DNA from: Leptasterias polaris
Taxonomy: Eukaryota > Echinodermata > Asteroidea > Forcipulatida > Asteriidae
Assembly (NCBI GenBank): GCA_037783415.1
Contig: JAZGTN010000177.1
Location: forward strand, 682,001 to 746,000
Direction of reading: 5' to 3'
Length of the DNA stretch: 64,000 nucleotides
Under the pieces are notes generated by a model, which made no database searches, had not been told where the DNA came from, and worked only from the letters and a program-made list of their open reading frames with translations. Every line of letters starts with the position of its first letter. Position 1 is the stretch's first letter. Shown piece by piece: positions 54,841-64,000 of the stretch. A program made the position numbers and the translations under genes.

Positions 54841-55363
54841 AAGTAACGTCTGGGTACCTGATCGGTATGATGCGTATTCGTGTATATGGACATCACCCAA
54901 TGCAATCCTAGTACAGTACAGTCGACTCTCGTTAATACGAGCTCGGAAGATACGAGACGCCGGCTTATACGAGGTTTTTCACCGGTCCCGAACTGTCCCA
55001 TGCGCATTTCTATGTCTTAAAAAACGGAAGATACGAGCATGGTCATAACGAGAACACGGATAATACGAGGTATTTTAGCGGCCCCGTGATGACAAAATGT
55101 ATTGTTTTTCCGACTTTACCAAACTATTTATCGAATCGGCGTGGCCATTCAGCTCAAGTCGATCCGAATACCAGAAACATTTCGCTGGTAACCTACATGT
55201 TTGTACGCTTGAACTGCTACTTTCCTTGCACACTTGGACAACTACCAAAGAAAAAAAATGTTCAGCATAGGCACTACACAGTAAAATTGTCACATCATGG
55301 TAACATGAACGGCAAGTTTGACATCACTTTCCTATGATTTTTATCTTGAGTTACAAATACAAA

Positions 55364-56352
55364 CTAGACATTAGGTGTTTGTGAACAAACACAGAGCTGT
55401 TCCTGTTTTCTGATTCATAAAAAAAAAAAATAATAATAACAAACAAGAAATCACAAACATTACGACCTTATGCTCTAACAATTAATGCTCAAAGGGTTTA
55501 TAACTGAAAAGAAATTGAAAATCTAGTCTTGAGATATGGTCCCACTTCCGGTTGACCCAGAAGTAAAGGTCAACACGGGGTCAGGTTACCCAAGGCTAAT
55601 CTCCAATGCCCAAGGATTATACATGTATAACTGAAAAAAGTTTGAAAATCGGTTGTGTAGTTCTTGAGATATGGTCCCACTTCCGGTTGACCCAGAAGTA
55701 AAGGTCAACATGGGGTCACAGTTACCCAAGGCTAATCTCCAATGCCCAAGGAGTCTATAAGTATAACTGAAAAAATTTTGAAAATCGGTTGTGTAGTTAT
55801 TGAAATATGGTCTCACTTCCGGTTGACCCGAAAGTAAAGGTCAACATAGGGTTACGGTTACCCAAGGCTAATTTCCAATGCCCAAGGAGTCTATAACTGA
55901 AAAAGGTTGGAAATCGGTTGTGTAGTTCTTGAGATATGGTCCCACTTCCGGTTGACCCATAGGTAAAGGTCAACATGGGGTCACGGTTACCCAAGGCTAA
56001 TCACCCATGCTCAAGGAGTCTACAACTGAAAAAAGTTTGACGATCGGTTGTATACTTTTCGAGATACAGTGGTCTCAAGATTGGCTAATTAAATATTCAT
56101 GTCATTATAACTAAGTAAATTAATTAATTTAGTTAAGCTAATTACATTTAACTGTAAGTTCATGACCTAAGCTTTAATATGATATAAAATTTGACTCTTT
56201 TATACTAAGCCAAGTATGATCTTTGGAACTGACAAAATACGTGTATTAAACCTATGGCGTTTTGGCGGAAGGAAAGAATAATAATAATAAGAAAAACAAA
56301 TAAAAATCCTGACGAAAACAATAGCTGTTCCGACTGCTACGTCGGAACAGCT
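55364..56352 (+). mobile_element. Repeat family A, copy 2
   Basis: Starts CTAGACATTAGGTGTTTGTG with the GTGTTTGT/ACAAACAC hairpin and ends with AGCTGTTCCGAC...GTCGGAACAGCT. It contains four to five units of 130-136 bp with GGTCCCACTTCCGGTTGACC (55,539, 55,673, 55,809, 55,939). Compact relative to copy 1, so it probably shows the true element size of about 1 kb. Confidence 0.7.
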
Positions 56353-56567
56353 AAATATTAAATTTACATGATTAATTAGTCAATAAAAGGGCATTTATTA
56401 GTGATGTTTTTGTGTACAGGATGCTCCGAAACCGAGGAATTCATTACATGGCACATCACAACAAATTTTGTCATGTACATGTAGCCATGATCTTATTTCA
56501 GGAAATTATATCCACATATTGTGCCAACAAAAAATCGCGACGCTTGGCGCAAGCTAAAAACTTGCCC

Positions 56568-56930
56568 TCAAAGTTCAAACTGTACCCAAATTTTTTCACG
56601 TTTGGCAAATGCTCCTCTAGGTTCTTCAAGTCTTTCAGGTAGCTTCTTCGACTTCCCACTAGCTGGGAAAATGGTTGGGATGGCATCATGTTTTAGAATG
56701 ACTTTTCTTTTCAAGTCAATTGTGTGGTACATCCCGGATTCGAAGCACGACGGCTCGAAGTGTTCGCTGCATAGCGCTGAAAACGACGTCGGACCGGACC
56801 ACTTTGTCCTCGTTAGCCTGACTTTCGATGCCCATAACTGCCTATATTTGGGATCTGCAGGAAACAAATGCTGGCTGACCCCATCTTTAGTCGTTTTGCT
56901 GCATCCAGCAGCAATACACCTGGTCGGCAT
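56568..56930 (-). CDS. THAP-domain protein, transposase N-terminal fragment
   Basis: 120 codons from ATG 56,930; the frame extends upstream to 56,972, but MPTRCIAAGC is the usual THAP start. The THAP zinc finger is complete: C5, C10 and, after QHLFPADPKYRQLW and KWSGPTSFSAL, C-X2-H (CSEH). The HFEPSCFE and LKHDAIPTIF motifs that close THAP domains follow. It would bind DNA, probably the ends of its own transposon. The tail is basic and ends at a stop without a catalytic domain. The ORF lies in the Kolobok-like copy 3 and matches the broken versions at 23.1 and 38.9 kb. It could instead be an exon of a longer transposase. Confidence 0.8.
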   Translation of the reverse strand: MPTRCIAAGCSKTTKDGVSQHLFPADPKYRQLWASKVRLTRTKWSGPTSFSALCSEHFEPSCFESGMYHTIDLKRKVILKHDAIPTIFPASGKSKKLPERLEEPRGAFAKREKIWVQFEL

Positions 56931-57344
56931 TGCTGGAAAAATACAAGAAAAATTCTTTTTTTGGATAACCAAACGAAACGTACAAGCTCACTACTTGCAC
57001 GTGTGTATACAACGTAAATGCAGGAAACTTCGAGGGGGTCGATGTTCGATTGCGGCGAAGTCTTCCTCGATTGACGTCACAAAAAGGGATGGGCGGAGTC
57101 ACCCCCAAACAACTTTATCAATTTTTTTAACATATAAATCCTGACAAATAATTAGTCAAGCAATTTTGTTATTGTTAATATACATATACTCTTATGTTAA
57201 AAAAATAAATAAAAAAATCTATTTCCAGGTGACTTTAAATGAGTTATGGTGTTTTAAGTCGGAAATTTATGATTGAATTTTGGCCTCCATTTTTTAAAGG
57301 GAAACATATAAGTAGGGATGTCAATGAGAAATTTCAAGTTTCAG

Positions 57345-57475
57345 AGATACTGGACCGAGTTGACTTGGAACCAAGTTGACTTGAAAACCGAGTTGACTTG
57401 GAACCAAGTTGACTTGGGACCGAGTTGACTCGGGACCAAGTTGACTTGGGACTGAGTTGACTTGGGACTGCAGGG
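57345..57475. repeat. 16-bp tandem array (ACCGAGTTGACTTGG type)
   Basis: About eight units such as AACCAAGTTGACTTGG and ACCGAGTTGACTTGGG. The unit is the same word as in the arms of the fold-back elements at 41.2 and 48.5 kb. It may be a single arm. Confidence 0.75.
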
Positions 57476-57789
57476 AACGATTTGGTGCCAAATTTTTGCA
57501 TAGCAAAACTGCTATGCAATTTTTTTTTTTGCATAGCAATCCATAAATTTTGTATAGCAAATTTAAAAATGCTTAAATATTGCTAAAAATGTATCTCTGT
57601 GAAACAGGTTCGTTTGTGTGGGTTATAGGCTTAATTTCAGGCCAAGGCTATTTTCAGAATGTCTATAATTAAAGAATAAGATGTTTGTGAAAGTTTGGAT
57701 TCCTACAAAATACACACAAGAAAAGATTAGTTCCACATTTAAATGGATGTGCTCAGACCATTTTTGATGCGAGTCCAAAACCTTTGCCT

Positions 57790-58135
57790 TCTACATGTAT
57801 AATGCACCATGCGGCGGTTGTCTCAAACATATATCAGGGGTTTCCCTTCACTTGTTTTTTTCACTCACCGGCTGGACGAATCAACCAACGTTTTGGGTCA
57901 CCTGCAAGTTTTTTTACATGCACACAATTTTCGAAGTGTAAAAAAAAACCACACGGAAGTGAAAATTGTGAAATTGCTTTTTTCTACGATCTTTTTCCCT
58001 AATTTCTGCCCTTAATAATACTGTTATCATCAACAGCAATTTTCATGGATTTTTAATTTAAGGATCGGTTTTATAGAACTTGTTTTGCACTGAAATCTTC
58101 GTGATTTAACGATCGGTCGACAACGCACATTGGAG
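57790..58135 (+). repeat. Dispersed repeat D, copy 2
   Basis: Pairs with 46,278-46,615. Otherwise non-coding. Confidence 0.6.
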
Positions 58136-58699
58136 AAAAAATTGTGTGGCGATAGCGATGTGTTTATGAGTACGAGGTTGTAATTTTGCATGAAATATAA
58201 CAGGAACGAGGTTAAAATTAGACTCCACCGCGTGTCTTCCGCCCCTGGAAATTCGAGTTGTGTGTTTCCCTCCTCGCCTTCCTATTATTGTATGGAACAT
58301 GGAGGAGAGAGCCAGACTAATAATACATGTAATGCATGCATGTTTTTTACTTTTACTGGAAATAAACGATCGCAATCGCGATCGCGGCCACAAGGGAAAT
58401 CGTTCAAAATAGACAAAAGCTAGAAAATTTAAGTATTGTTTACCAATAATAGAAGATGCATTATGATTGAATGAACAAGGGAAACCAGTCAACACGCCTC
58501 CCCAGCAAAGTCTTGCCTTCAAATACAAACTCGCCCCCTCTTAAAGTTGCCCCTCACAACGTCAGGCTATGAGTTGTTTATTTGCATGTATACCATGTTA
58601 CCACTGGTCCTTTTGTAAAAAATAATCTTCTAATGGTGCGTACTTTGAAATCAGAAACTTTTGCCATTAATATCATTGTTGAAATATGGGCCATTTTAT
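58136..58699. other. No supported gene
   Basis: The open frame 58,106-58,528 (minus) has no motif. CGCGATCGCG-type palindromes lie at 58,370-58,386. Confidence 0.45.
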
Positions 58700-58861
58700 T
58701 TTGTGTATAGTAAGTGTATACAATATTCAGTTGCTCGGTGCATGTTTTGGTTATCAACTGTTCTCTTGGTTGGGATTGTAGTGTATGTGAACCCCAATGT
58801 GTTGGTGGTAGATCTTCAATGTCAATTGTACAATCCATAGTAGGTGTAGCTTCGGGGTCTA
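58700..58861 (-). CDS. Putative exon, minus strand
   Basis: TTCATGTTTTTAG|ACCCCGAAGC is a fair acceptor on the minus strand. The open frame reads DPEATPTMDCTIDIEDLPPT, then HWGSHTLQSQPREQLITKTC and TEQLN, before turning AT-rich. The acidic, low-hydrophobicity composition looks coding. The donor and family are unknown. It lies 120 bp from an exon on the opposite strand, so one of the two may be false. Confidence 0.35.
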
Positions 58862-58980
58862 AAAACATGAACATAAAATTACGTTACATGTAGTGGCCTA
58901 TTGGTCATTAATGAAGGAGCTGTTTGCATTTAATTGTATGTTTACCAAGTTATTGTTTTCTTTCACCTTTCAATTTCAAG

Positions 58981-59140
58981 GAAGAATCCCAGACTACAGC
59001 ATTGAAAATTCGCATTGTAAATCAGAGACAAGGCTCACCTGCCCCAATCTTACCTGACCCAGATGCAAACAATTTAACAGAGACTCTAGCAGTGCTGCTT
59101 GACTTTGAACACAAGCTTCCTATCAGCTTACCACAAACAG
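58981..59140 (+). CDS. Internal exon of unidentified gene (53 codons)
   Basis: The acceptor TTTCACCTTTCAATTTCAAG| and the donor CAG|GTAAGT are both strong. Between them the frame is open: EESQTTALKIRIVNQRQGSP, APILPDPDANNLTETLAVLL, DFEHKLPISLPQT. It enters in phase 0 and leaves in phase 1. Phase 0 entry agrees with the 53,727 exon. Phase 1 exit agrees with AAG|TC at 63,747, which would continue the open frame there. The protein is not recognised. Confidence 0.6.
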
Positions 59141-59629
59141 GTAAGTAGTTTTTTTTAGTAAGACTGTTCTGTGAATTAAAACATCGTCTGATCAATATTT
59201 CCACGGCATGAAACTACCTGTGAGAGTCGCCAAATTGCACTTTTGGCTTTTGCTGTTGTCAGTAGCTAACGGCGTTTCTTTTGTGTTTGCAGTTATCACA
59301 AGGGTCCTTGCCACCAAATACTTTTACTCTTAGGGAAATTTTACTGGTACAGGCCTACAGGATAGTTTTCTTACTGTTATAAACCGCTTCACCTCAGATG
59401 ATGTGTATACACGACGGCAATTTTTTATAATCTGGCGTACCCAGTTGGTTTTGTTTTAATGCCTGGAACAACTTCAGAGCAGCTTCAATTTTTTGCAGTC
59501 ATTCGGACAGCTGACATATTTACCTGGACATTCCATTGTGTAGCAAGTTGTGCTACACTTCATTTCTCCTGTACAAAGATGGACTGAAGGTTCTTGATTT
59601 AATGCTCATAATGTCCCCATTTCTGGGGG
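59141..59629. other. Probable intron
   Basis: No coding signal. It lies after a strong donor. Confidence 0.45.
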
Positions 59630-60190
59630 TTATTGTGTAGTCTTTTTGTTGTACAAATGTGGCTTACAAGAATGGACAGGCTGCCACCCTTGTTTAACAC
59701 TATATTTGGCTCAATGGGAGGTAAGCATTCCAAGTTTACAGCTTACCATGCCAGATTATCGGCCGTGGATTATGGGCTGCGGATCGGCCACAGCTTACAG
59801 CTGCATTTTAGGGATTCACGGTGAATGCATGCGCATGTTTTCCCACAAGAGAACAAGAAAAGGTACTGGAATTCATGCTCATACTGTCTCTTTTTTTTAG
59901 GGTTATTGTGTAATCCCGATTCCAGTCTTTTGTTCTTTTGTTTTTCAAATGAGGCTTATAAGAATAAGGCTGCCACCATTGTTTATCAATGTATTCGGCT
60001 CAATGAGAGGTAAGTCTGAACGCTCCAGCATTTTAGCACCATGGCTGATTATGGGCCTTGGCTCACTGCCATGTGTTATACGATTCAAAGTAAATGCATA
60101 CTCATATTTGCTTACAAGAGAGCTACAAATGTTGAGGTCCATTTTTGTTAGAATGATGTCATCGTATGTTTTGGATGTTGACAAATTTTG
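59630..60190. repeat. Diverged tandem duplication, about 300-bp period
   Basis: 59,655-59,880 and 59,945-60,170 share TTACAAGAAT..GGCTGCCACC, GGCTCAATG.GAGGTAAG and GATTATGGGC words. Non-coding. Confidence 0.5.
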
Positions 60191-61369
60191 CACTGGAAGG
60201 GTATTGAATAAAATTACAATTTACACCATTTTAATGTGAGGTTAGAGACTTTTAATTTTTCCCCACTTACATGAGGACTCTATCTATGAGAAAATGGGTA
60301 CAACACAAAATTGAATTGGTCACTTCCCTTCCTCTTTAAGTCTGATTGAAATCTTTGCACAAACATGCACGGCAGTCGGATTACAATGCAGTTTTGTTTT
60401 TGCTGTAACAGCCTTGCAGTCCCTTATGTGCAATACAAGTAGTGTGAGAGGCTGGTCTACATGTATACCAGAGTGAGGGTTAAAGCGTCCTCTACCCCCT
60501 CGACTGTCTTTCCTTTCCTTTCCTTCATCTGTTTCCTACCTACTACATGTATCTTCACCTCCTCATCCCTCCCTCCCCACCCCTTCTAGGAACACCTTGA
60601 AAGAACAATCTAGAATTCACGCTTGTTAGCTTATAGGTAAGGTTAGAGGTGCCTGACCCTTGGAAAGTTTGAAACACCACTGATGTCATCAGGGGTACAT
60701 ATACACAGATCCCCTGGTGGCGGGAAAGGCTTATCCCCATACTGCGGTTTGGGTTCTGGTTTGGTGTTCTGTCTTTTTCTACATTGTATCCATTTCATTT
60801 CCCCACCTTTCGGACCCCTCTGGACCCTCGGGACCCCTCTGGACCCTGCATTTAAACATCACTGTAAGCCAGGTTTAGATGCCTGCACCAGACCCATCCA
60901 ACACTTGTTACCCTTGGTTGGAGACAAGGGTGATTGATTCTCTGGAGTGGAGGGGAGCAACTGGACCCCTGTTAGAGTTACACCAAGATGACTACAAAGG
61001 CCTATAGGAAATCGAGAGCCAACCAGGACCAAGCTATGGTTATATACACATGTACATTAGCCTCCACCAACATGCCCTGCCAGCGTGGTGTGAGTAATGT
61101 ACATGTAGGCTTCTACCTTTACCAATGATGGAAACGAGACAGATGAGAGGTCGCAATGCCCAAGACCCCAATGGGACCAACTCTGCCCACAGAGTTAGGA
61201 AAAAGGATGTTAAAGATTCCTCTGGCAGCATGCCAGCTCATGACGATCTGGATCCAAACCTGCGAGGAAGACGCAGCTGGTTACACCATATACTCCGACA
61301 AGGTCCCTCAGATCCTCTACCCAACATCTCCTACAAGTACCCCCACACGGAACTAAAACTTACGGTATA
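60191..61369. other. No supported gene
   Basis: Non-coding, with C/T-rich tracts at 60,480-60,600 and GGACCCTCGGGACCCCTC-type tandem words at 60,815-60,850. 61,125-61,370 may be degenerate LINE coding sequence, leading to the tail below. Confidence 0.45.
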
Positions 61370-61639
61370 AAAGAACCTTTGCCTTCAGCTCACCCACTCT
61401 TTGGAACTCTCTCCCTGCTACCCTTCATTCTCAGACGAACCCGGATATCTCCAAAATACACCTCAAATCCTACTTGTTTTCACAATCTTTTTGTAATTTG
61501 TAATTTTGAAGTTTTTTGTAGATTATACTTGTATTTTGTTTGTTATTATGTATTGTATGTAAAGTGCATTGAGAGTTCTCATTGAGAGTTCTCCCAGAAC
61601 TGAAATGCGCTCTATAAGAACGTCATATTGATATTATTA
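61370..61639 (+). mobile_element. 3' end of a CR1/L2-like LINE
   Basis: Degenerate coding end (F-F-SS-PTLWNSLPATL-type reading near 61,378-61,480), then 3' UTR with GAAATGCGCTCTATAAGAAC and ATTATTATT. This tail type recurs at 43.2 and 45.9 kb. Confidence 0.65.
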
Positions 61640-63151
61640 TTAAGTAGAGGGTTGAGGTATTGACTCAGCAGAAACTGAATTCTTCTCCAAACATTGTGCC
61701 AATGCAGCTGTATTAGTCTTCTTTAGAGTGCCATCGCAATTACTCAAAGCCCATGGCACGGGACCCAGTGGATGCTCCAAGACTTTTTCCATTCTGAGAT
61801 TTCTGGACATTGAGAAGCAACATTTGACCAAAAAGCTTATGATCTGCTTTAAGTATTGGTTCTTTGTTGGATCTGACTGACATCGTTTGCTTCTTTACAT
61901 GTATATTACTAAATGTTTTCAGAGTCTGTGTACTGAGCTTGTCAGGGAATTTCTCTGTCTCTTGTTCAATTTTATCTTTTTGCTGGTATGCAGTTTCACC
62001 AATCTCCCTGGCTCTTCTCAGATCAGTTGCAACATCAGGAGGAATTTCTCTGTCTCTTGTTCAATTCTATCTTTTTGCTGGTATGCAGTTTCACCAATCT
62101 CCCTGGCTCTTCTCAGATCAGTTGCAACATCAGGAGGAGCAGCCCTGCTGGTAGAAATACTGATTAGATCTGATGGGTTGCTATCAAATGGATTAACCCA
62201 GCTATTTTCCATCCCTCAACAAGGGATTGGACATCTGATTCATCTCTCAAGATATGTGTGTTCTCAAGATCATGATGGACAAAAGAGGGGCTGGGTGTCT
62301 CTGTTATCAGACAAATAGCCCTGTATTCAGCAGTGAGATAATATCTACTGATGGCTGAAGGCTTTAGACTGAAACCTTTAGTACCCCCTGCAGTTTGTGT
62401 GTCTTTATTAGCAGTCTCCTCAATGTTTTGGTCAACGGGGATTCTCCCGAATGAATTTATTTTTCCTAACTGCACAGAGAAGCCTCCATTCATAAGTTGG
62501 AGATGAACATCTGGGTGATCTTGTGGAAGTCTTGTCATCTCTGCATAATACACAGACAGGTAGTGACTGTAGTTTTGTCTGTCATATGCAAAACACAATG
62601 GAAGTAATGCACGGATAGAAGACAAAGTGGAGATTCCAATCACCTTCTCTTGAGGCCCTGATCAGATTGAGAAGTATCAGTATCATATCCACATATGACA
62701 TCCAGAACTGAGCAAGTGGACCAGCATTAGACCTTAAGTGGTCCAAATACTTGTTAAATAACTGAAGGAGGTTAGAGCAAGATGGATTGGACAAAACCTT
62801 CACAAGGTTTTCCTGGTCTGTTGTCTCATGTAGATTTTGCAGCACTATGTTTGTTTCCTCTAGCTCGGCTGCATCATGTTCTTCACAAAAAAAATTCCAA
62901 GCCAACCTGACAAGGGATTCAAATACAAATTTGTGGAGCCGGACACTTTGATTATACTTTCGTCCATCCATTACACCATCAATTGATCCTTCAGCTACAA
63001 CACCTGCCTCTACAGCAAGGTCACGAAGGCCTGCATCTTTGAATCGCTTTCCAATTGTTCCTAGCAAATTGCATATTGTGTGAAATGCTCCCATTCTCAG
63101 GACATTGGGTCGTATGAATAAAAAGTAGTAAATTCTGAAAAGTATTAGCAA
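61640..63151 (-). pseudogene. Pseudogene of a widespread uncharacterised invertebrate protein family
   Basis: Minus-strand coding runs from an acceptor-like TTTTCAG near 63,140 down to 61,640. The first block (to about 62,627) reads RMGAFHTICNLLGTIGKRF, GLRDLAVEAGVVAEGSIDGV, RLHKFVFESLVRLAW and FWMSYVDMILILL. The second (62,643-62,205) reads CFAYDRQNYSHYLSVYYAEM, GGFSVQLGKINSFGRIPVDQ and GTKGFSLKPSAISRYYLTAE. The third starts MENSWVNPF, and the last (61,831-61,640) contains HPLGPVPWALSNCDGTLKKT. I recall this order from large uncharacterised proteins common in marine invertebrates and fish; the function is unknown. One extra T near 62,627 and a shift near 62,205 break the frame. A 95-bp tandem duplication adds another shift. 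Assembly error is possible but less likely. Confidence 0.8.
61946..62135. repeat. 95-bp perfect-looking tandem duplication
   Basis: GGAATTTCTCTGTCTCTTGT...CATCAGGAG occurs twice in a row with only one difference that I noticed (TTTTATC versus TTCTATC). It lies inside the pseudogene, and 95 is not a multiple of three. Confidence 0.9.
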
Positions 63152-63345
63152 AAAGTAAAAGCATCAACTTCCAAGTAGAAGCATTCAGTACCAGCATCTT
63201 CTTAATTCCGTATGAATAAACGTTTTCTTTTACTGCAAAGTACTCACTTAATGCTTTGGAGTAAAAACTTCAGATATCAAGCTGTCTGGCATGGCTGAAT
63301 GGCTCTTAACAAAAGGTTCTCTTTGTGTTGTAACACCCATTCATG

Positions 63346-63690
63346 TCCACACACACAAGTGTGTAACAGCCTGCAATCATGGACCCTCCTTTGTTCAACT
63401 CTTTGTGATAGCAACCGTGGACCACAAAGCTTTCCTTTGTGATAGCAACCGTGGACCTATTGTCCTCTTTTGTTATAGGTCCCCGGTTTGAATGTGGTTA
63501 CCTACTCACACACACACACACAAGTGTGTATGTAACAGCCTGCAATCGTGGACCCTCCTTTGTTCAACTCTTTGTGATAGCAACTGTGGACCACAATGCT
63601 TTCCTTTGTGATAGCAACCGTGGACCTATTGTCCTCTTTTGTTATAGGTCCCAGGTTTGAATGTGGTTATACCTACTCACACAGACACAG
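63346..63690. repeat. About 170-bp tandem duplication with CA microsatellite
   Basis: Two near-identical units, each with ACACAC, AAGTGTGTAACAGCCTGCAA, CTTTGTGATAGCAAC.GTGGA and GTTATAGGTCCC. Open frames in it are a by-product of the repeat. Confidence 0.9.
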
Positions 63691-63746
63691 CCACATCCCA
63701 AAGCAGCATTTGAGTTGATACATGTAGAAACATAGAAACCTACAAG

Positions 63747-64000
63747 TCAGCCATGATTCTGACAATAATCAGTTTGATGAAGGAGATTCATCTGGATCTC
63801 CAGAATCAAAGCAAAGCGTTTTTGTTAAACTGAAAAATTATAGTGTCTTATTGACCAAATCACAAGTACCAAAAATCAGAGCGAAGAAAGAGTGTGCTGA
63901 TAAGAAAATGAGAGCTGATTATAAGCACACAACTGGCATCGTCATCACTGACAAACAGCTGACGAAGAAGATTAACAACATGAAAACTGATGTGAAGAAT
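63747..64000 (+). CDS. Partial exon, possible Myb/SANT-like DNA-binding segment
   Basis: The frame is open from 63,728 to the window end. The acceptor is probably AAACCTACAAG|TC (63,747) or the nearby AGTCAG|CC. The translation begins SHDSDNNQFDEGDSSGSPES, an acidic Ser-rich region. It continues VKLKNYSVLLTKSQVPKIRA, KKECADKKMRADYKHTTG and ITDKQLTKKINNMKTDVKN. The last part has the helical, basic look of Myb/SANT-like adaptor domains (a KKINNMK-type third helix). It may belong with the exons at 53,727 and 58,981. It is truncated by the window edge. Confidence 0.6.

Larger units (their letters stand above)
54841..57234 (-). mobile_element. Kolobok-like transposon copy 3, longer, split by family A
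   Basis: The right end CCAGGTGACT is followed by TTAA (57,235-57,238). 54,841-55,240 matches the inner part of copies 1 and 2 (ACGTCTGGGTACCTGATC; CACCGGTCCCGAACTGTCCC). 56,570-57,234 carries the THAP ORF. Family A (55,364-56,352) sits between. The left terminus is obscured by family C. This copy keeps sequence lost from the short copies. Confidence 0.6.

Noticed and set aside
63291..63660. Plus-strand ORFs at 63.3-63.7 kb
   Set aside because: Two near-identical ORFs arise only from the 170-bp tandem duplication and contain CA microsatellite sequence.

Overview
This is eukaryotic, almost certainly metazoan, nuclear DNA. It has AT-rich non-coding sequence, GT-AG intron-exon junctions, dispersed TACATGTA-type motifs, THAP and C2H2 zinc fingers, and many degenerate LINE, LTR and TIR elements. 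The repeat content (CR1/L2-like LINEs, one with a 2A-like peptide, Kolobok-like THAP elements, long Ty3/gypsy elements) fits a marine invertebrate, possibly a deuterostome such as an echinoderm, hemichordate or amphioxus. That assignment is an inference. No prokaryotic gene organisation is present.

Layout. 1-2,050 holds no gene. 2,050-17,531 is a three-layer nest. A decayed CR1/L2-like LINE (from about 2,560, 3' tail at 17,312-17,531) is interrupted by a TIR DNA transposon (5,732-6,456 and 17,189-17,309, TA duplication). That transposon is interrupted by a nearly intact 10.7-kb Ty3/gypsy-type LTR retrotransposon (6,457-17,184, GTAT duplication). The retrotransposon has long VNTR-bearing LTRs, a tRNA-Leu(CAA)-type primer site, a small membrane ORF, gag in two frames, a GGGAAAA slippery heptamer, an uninterrupted pol (PR-RT-RH-IN) and a third ORF. 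The third ORF encodes a two-finger C2H2 zinc protein and sits 20 bp behind a good splice acceptor.

17.5-57.2 kb is mostly a mosaic of DNA transposons and unclassified repeats. It includes three Kolobok-like elements (TTAA, THAP domain), a hAT-like element with a perfect 8-bp duplication inside a gene fragment, three TA-flanked CCGTAAT-ended TIR elements, fold-back and palindromic MITEs, minisatellites, tandem duplications and 3' LINE fragments. Host coding sequence appears as isolated pieces: a broken gene at 23.75-25.55 kb, a 72-nt minus-strand exon at 37.5 kb and a CpG-rich promoter with a 22-codon first exon at 53.7 kb.

57-64 kb has more coding signal: a plus-strand exon at 58,981-59,140 and an open exon running off the window at 63.75 kb. 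Both are phase-compatible with the 53.7-kb first exon and may form one gene. A minus-strand pseudogene (63,151-61,640) belongs to a widespread uncharacterised invertebrate protein family. The strongest candidate for something new is the LTR retrotransposon with its downstream zinc-finger ORF and upstream membrane ORF.
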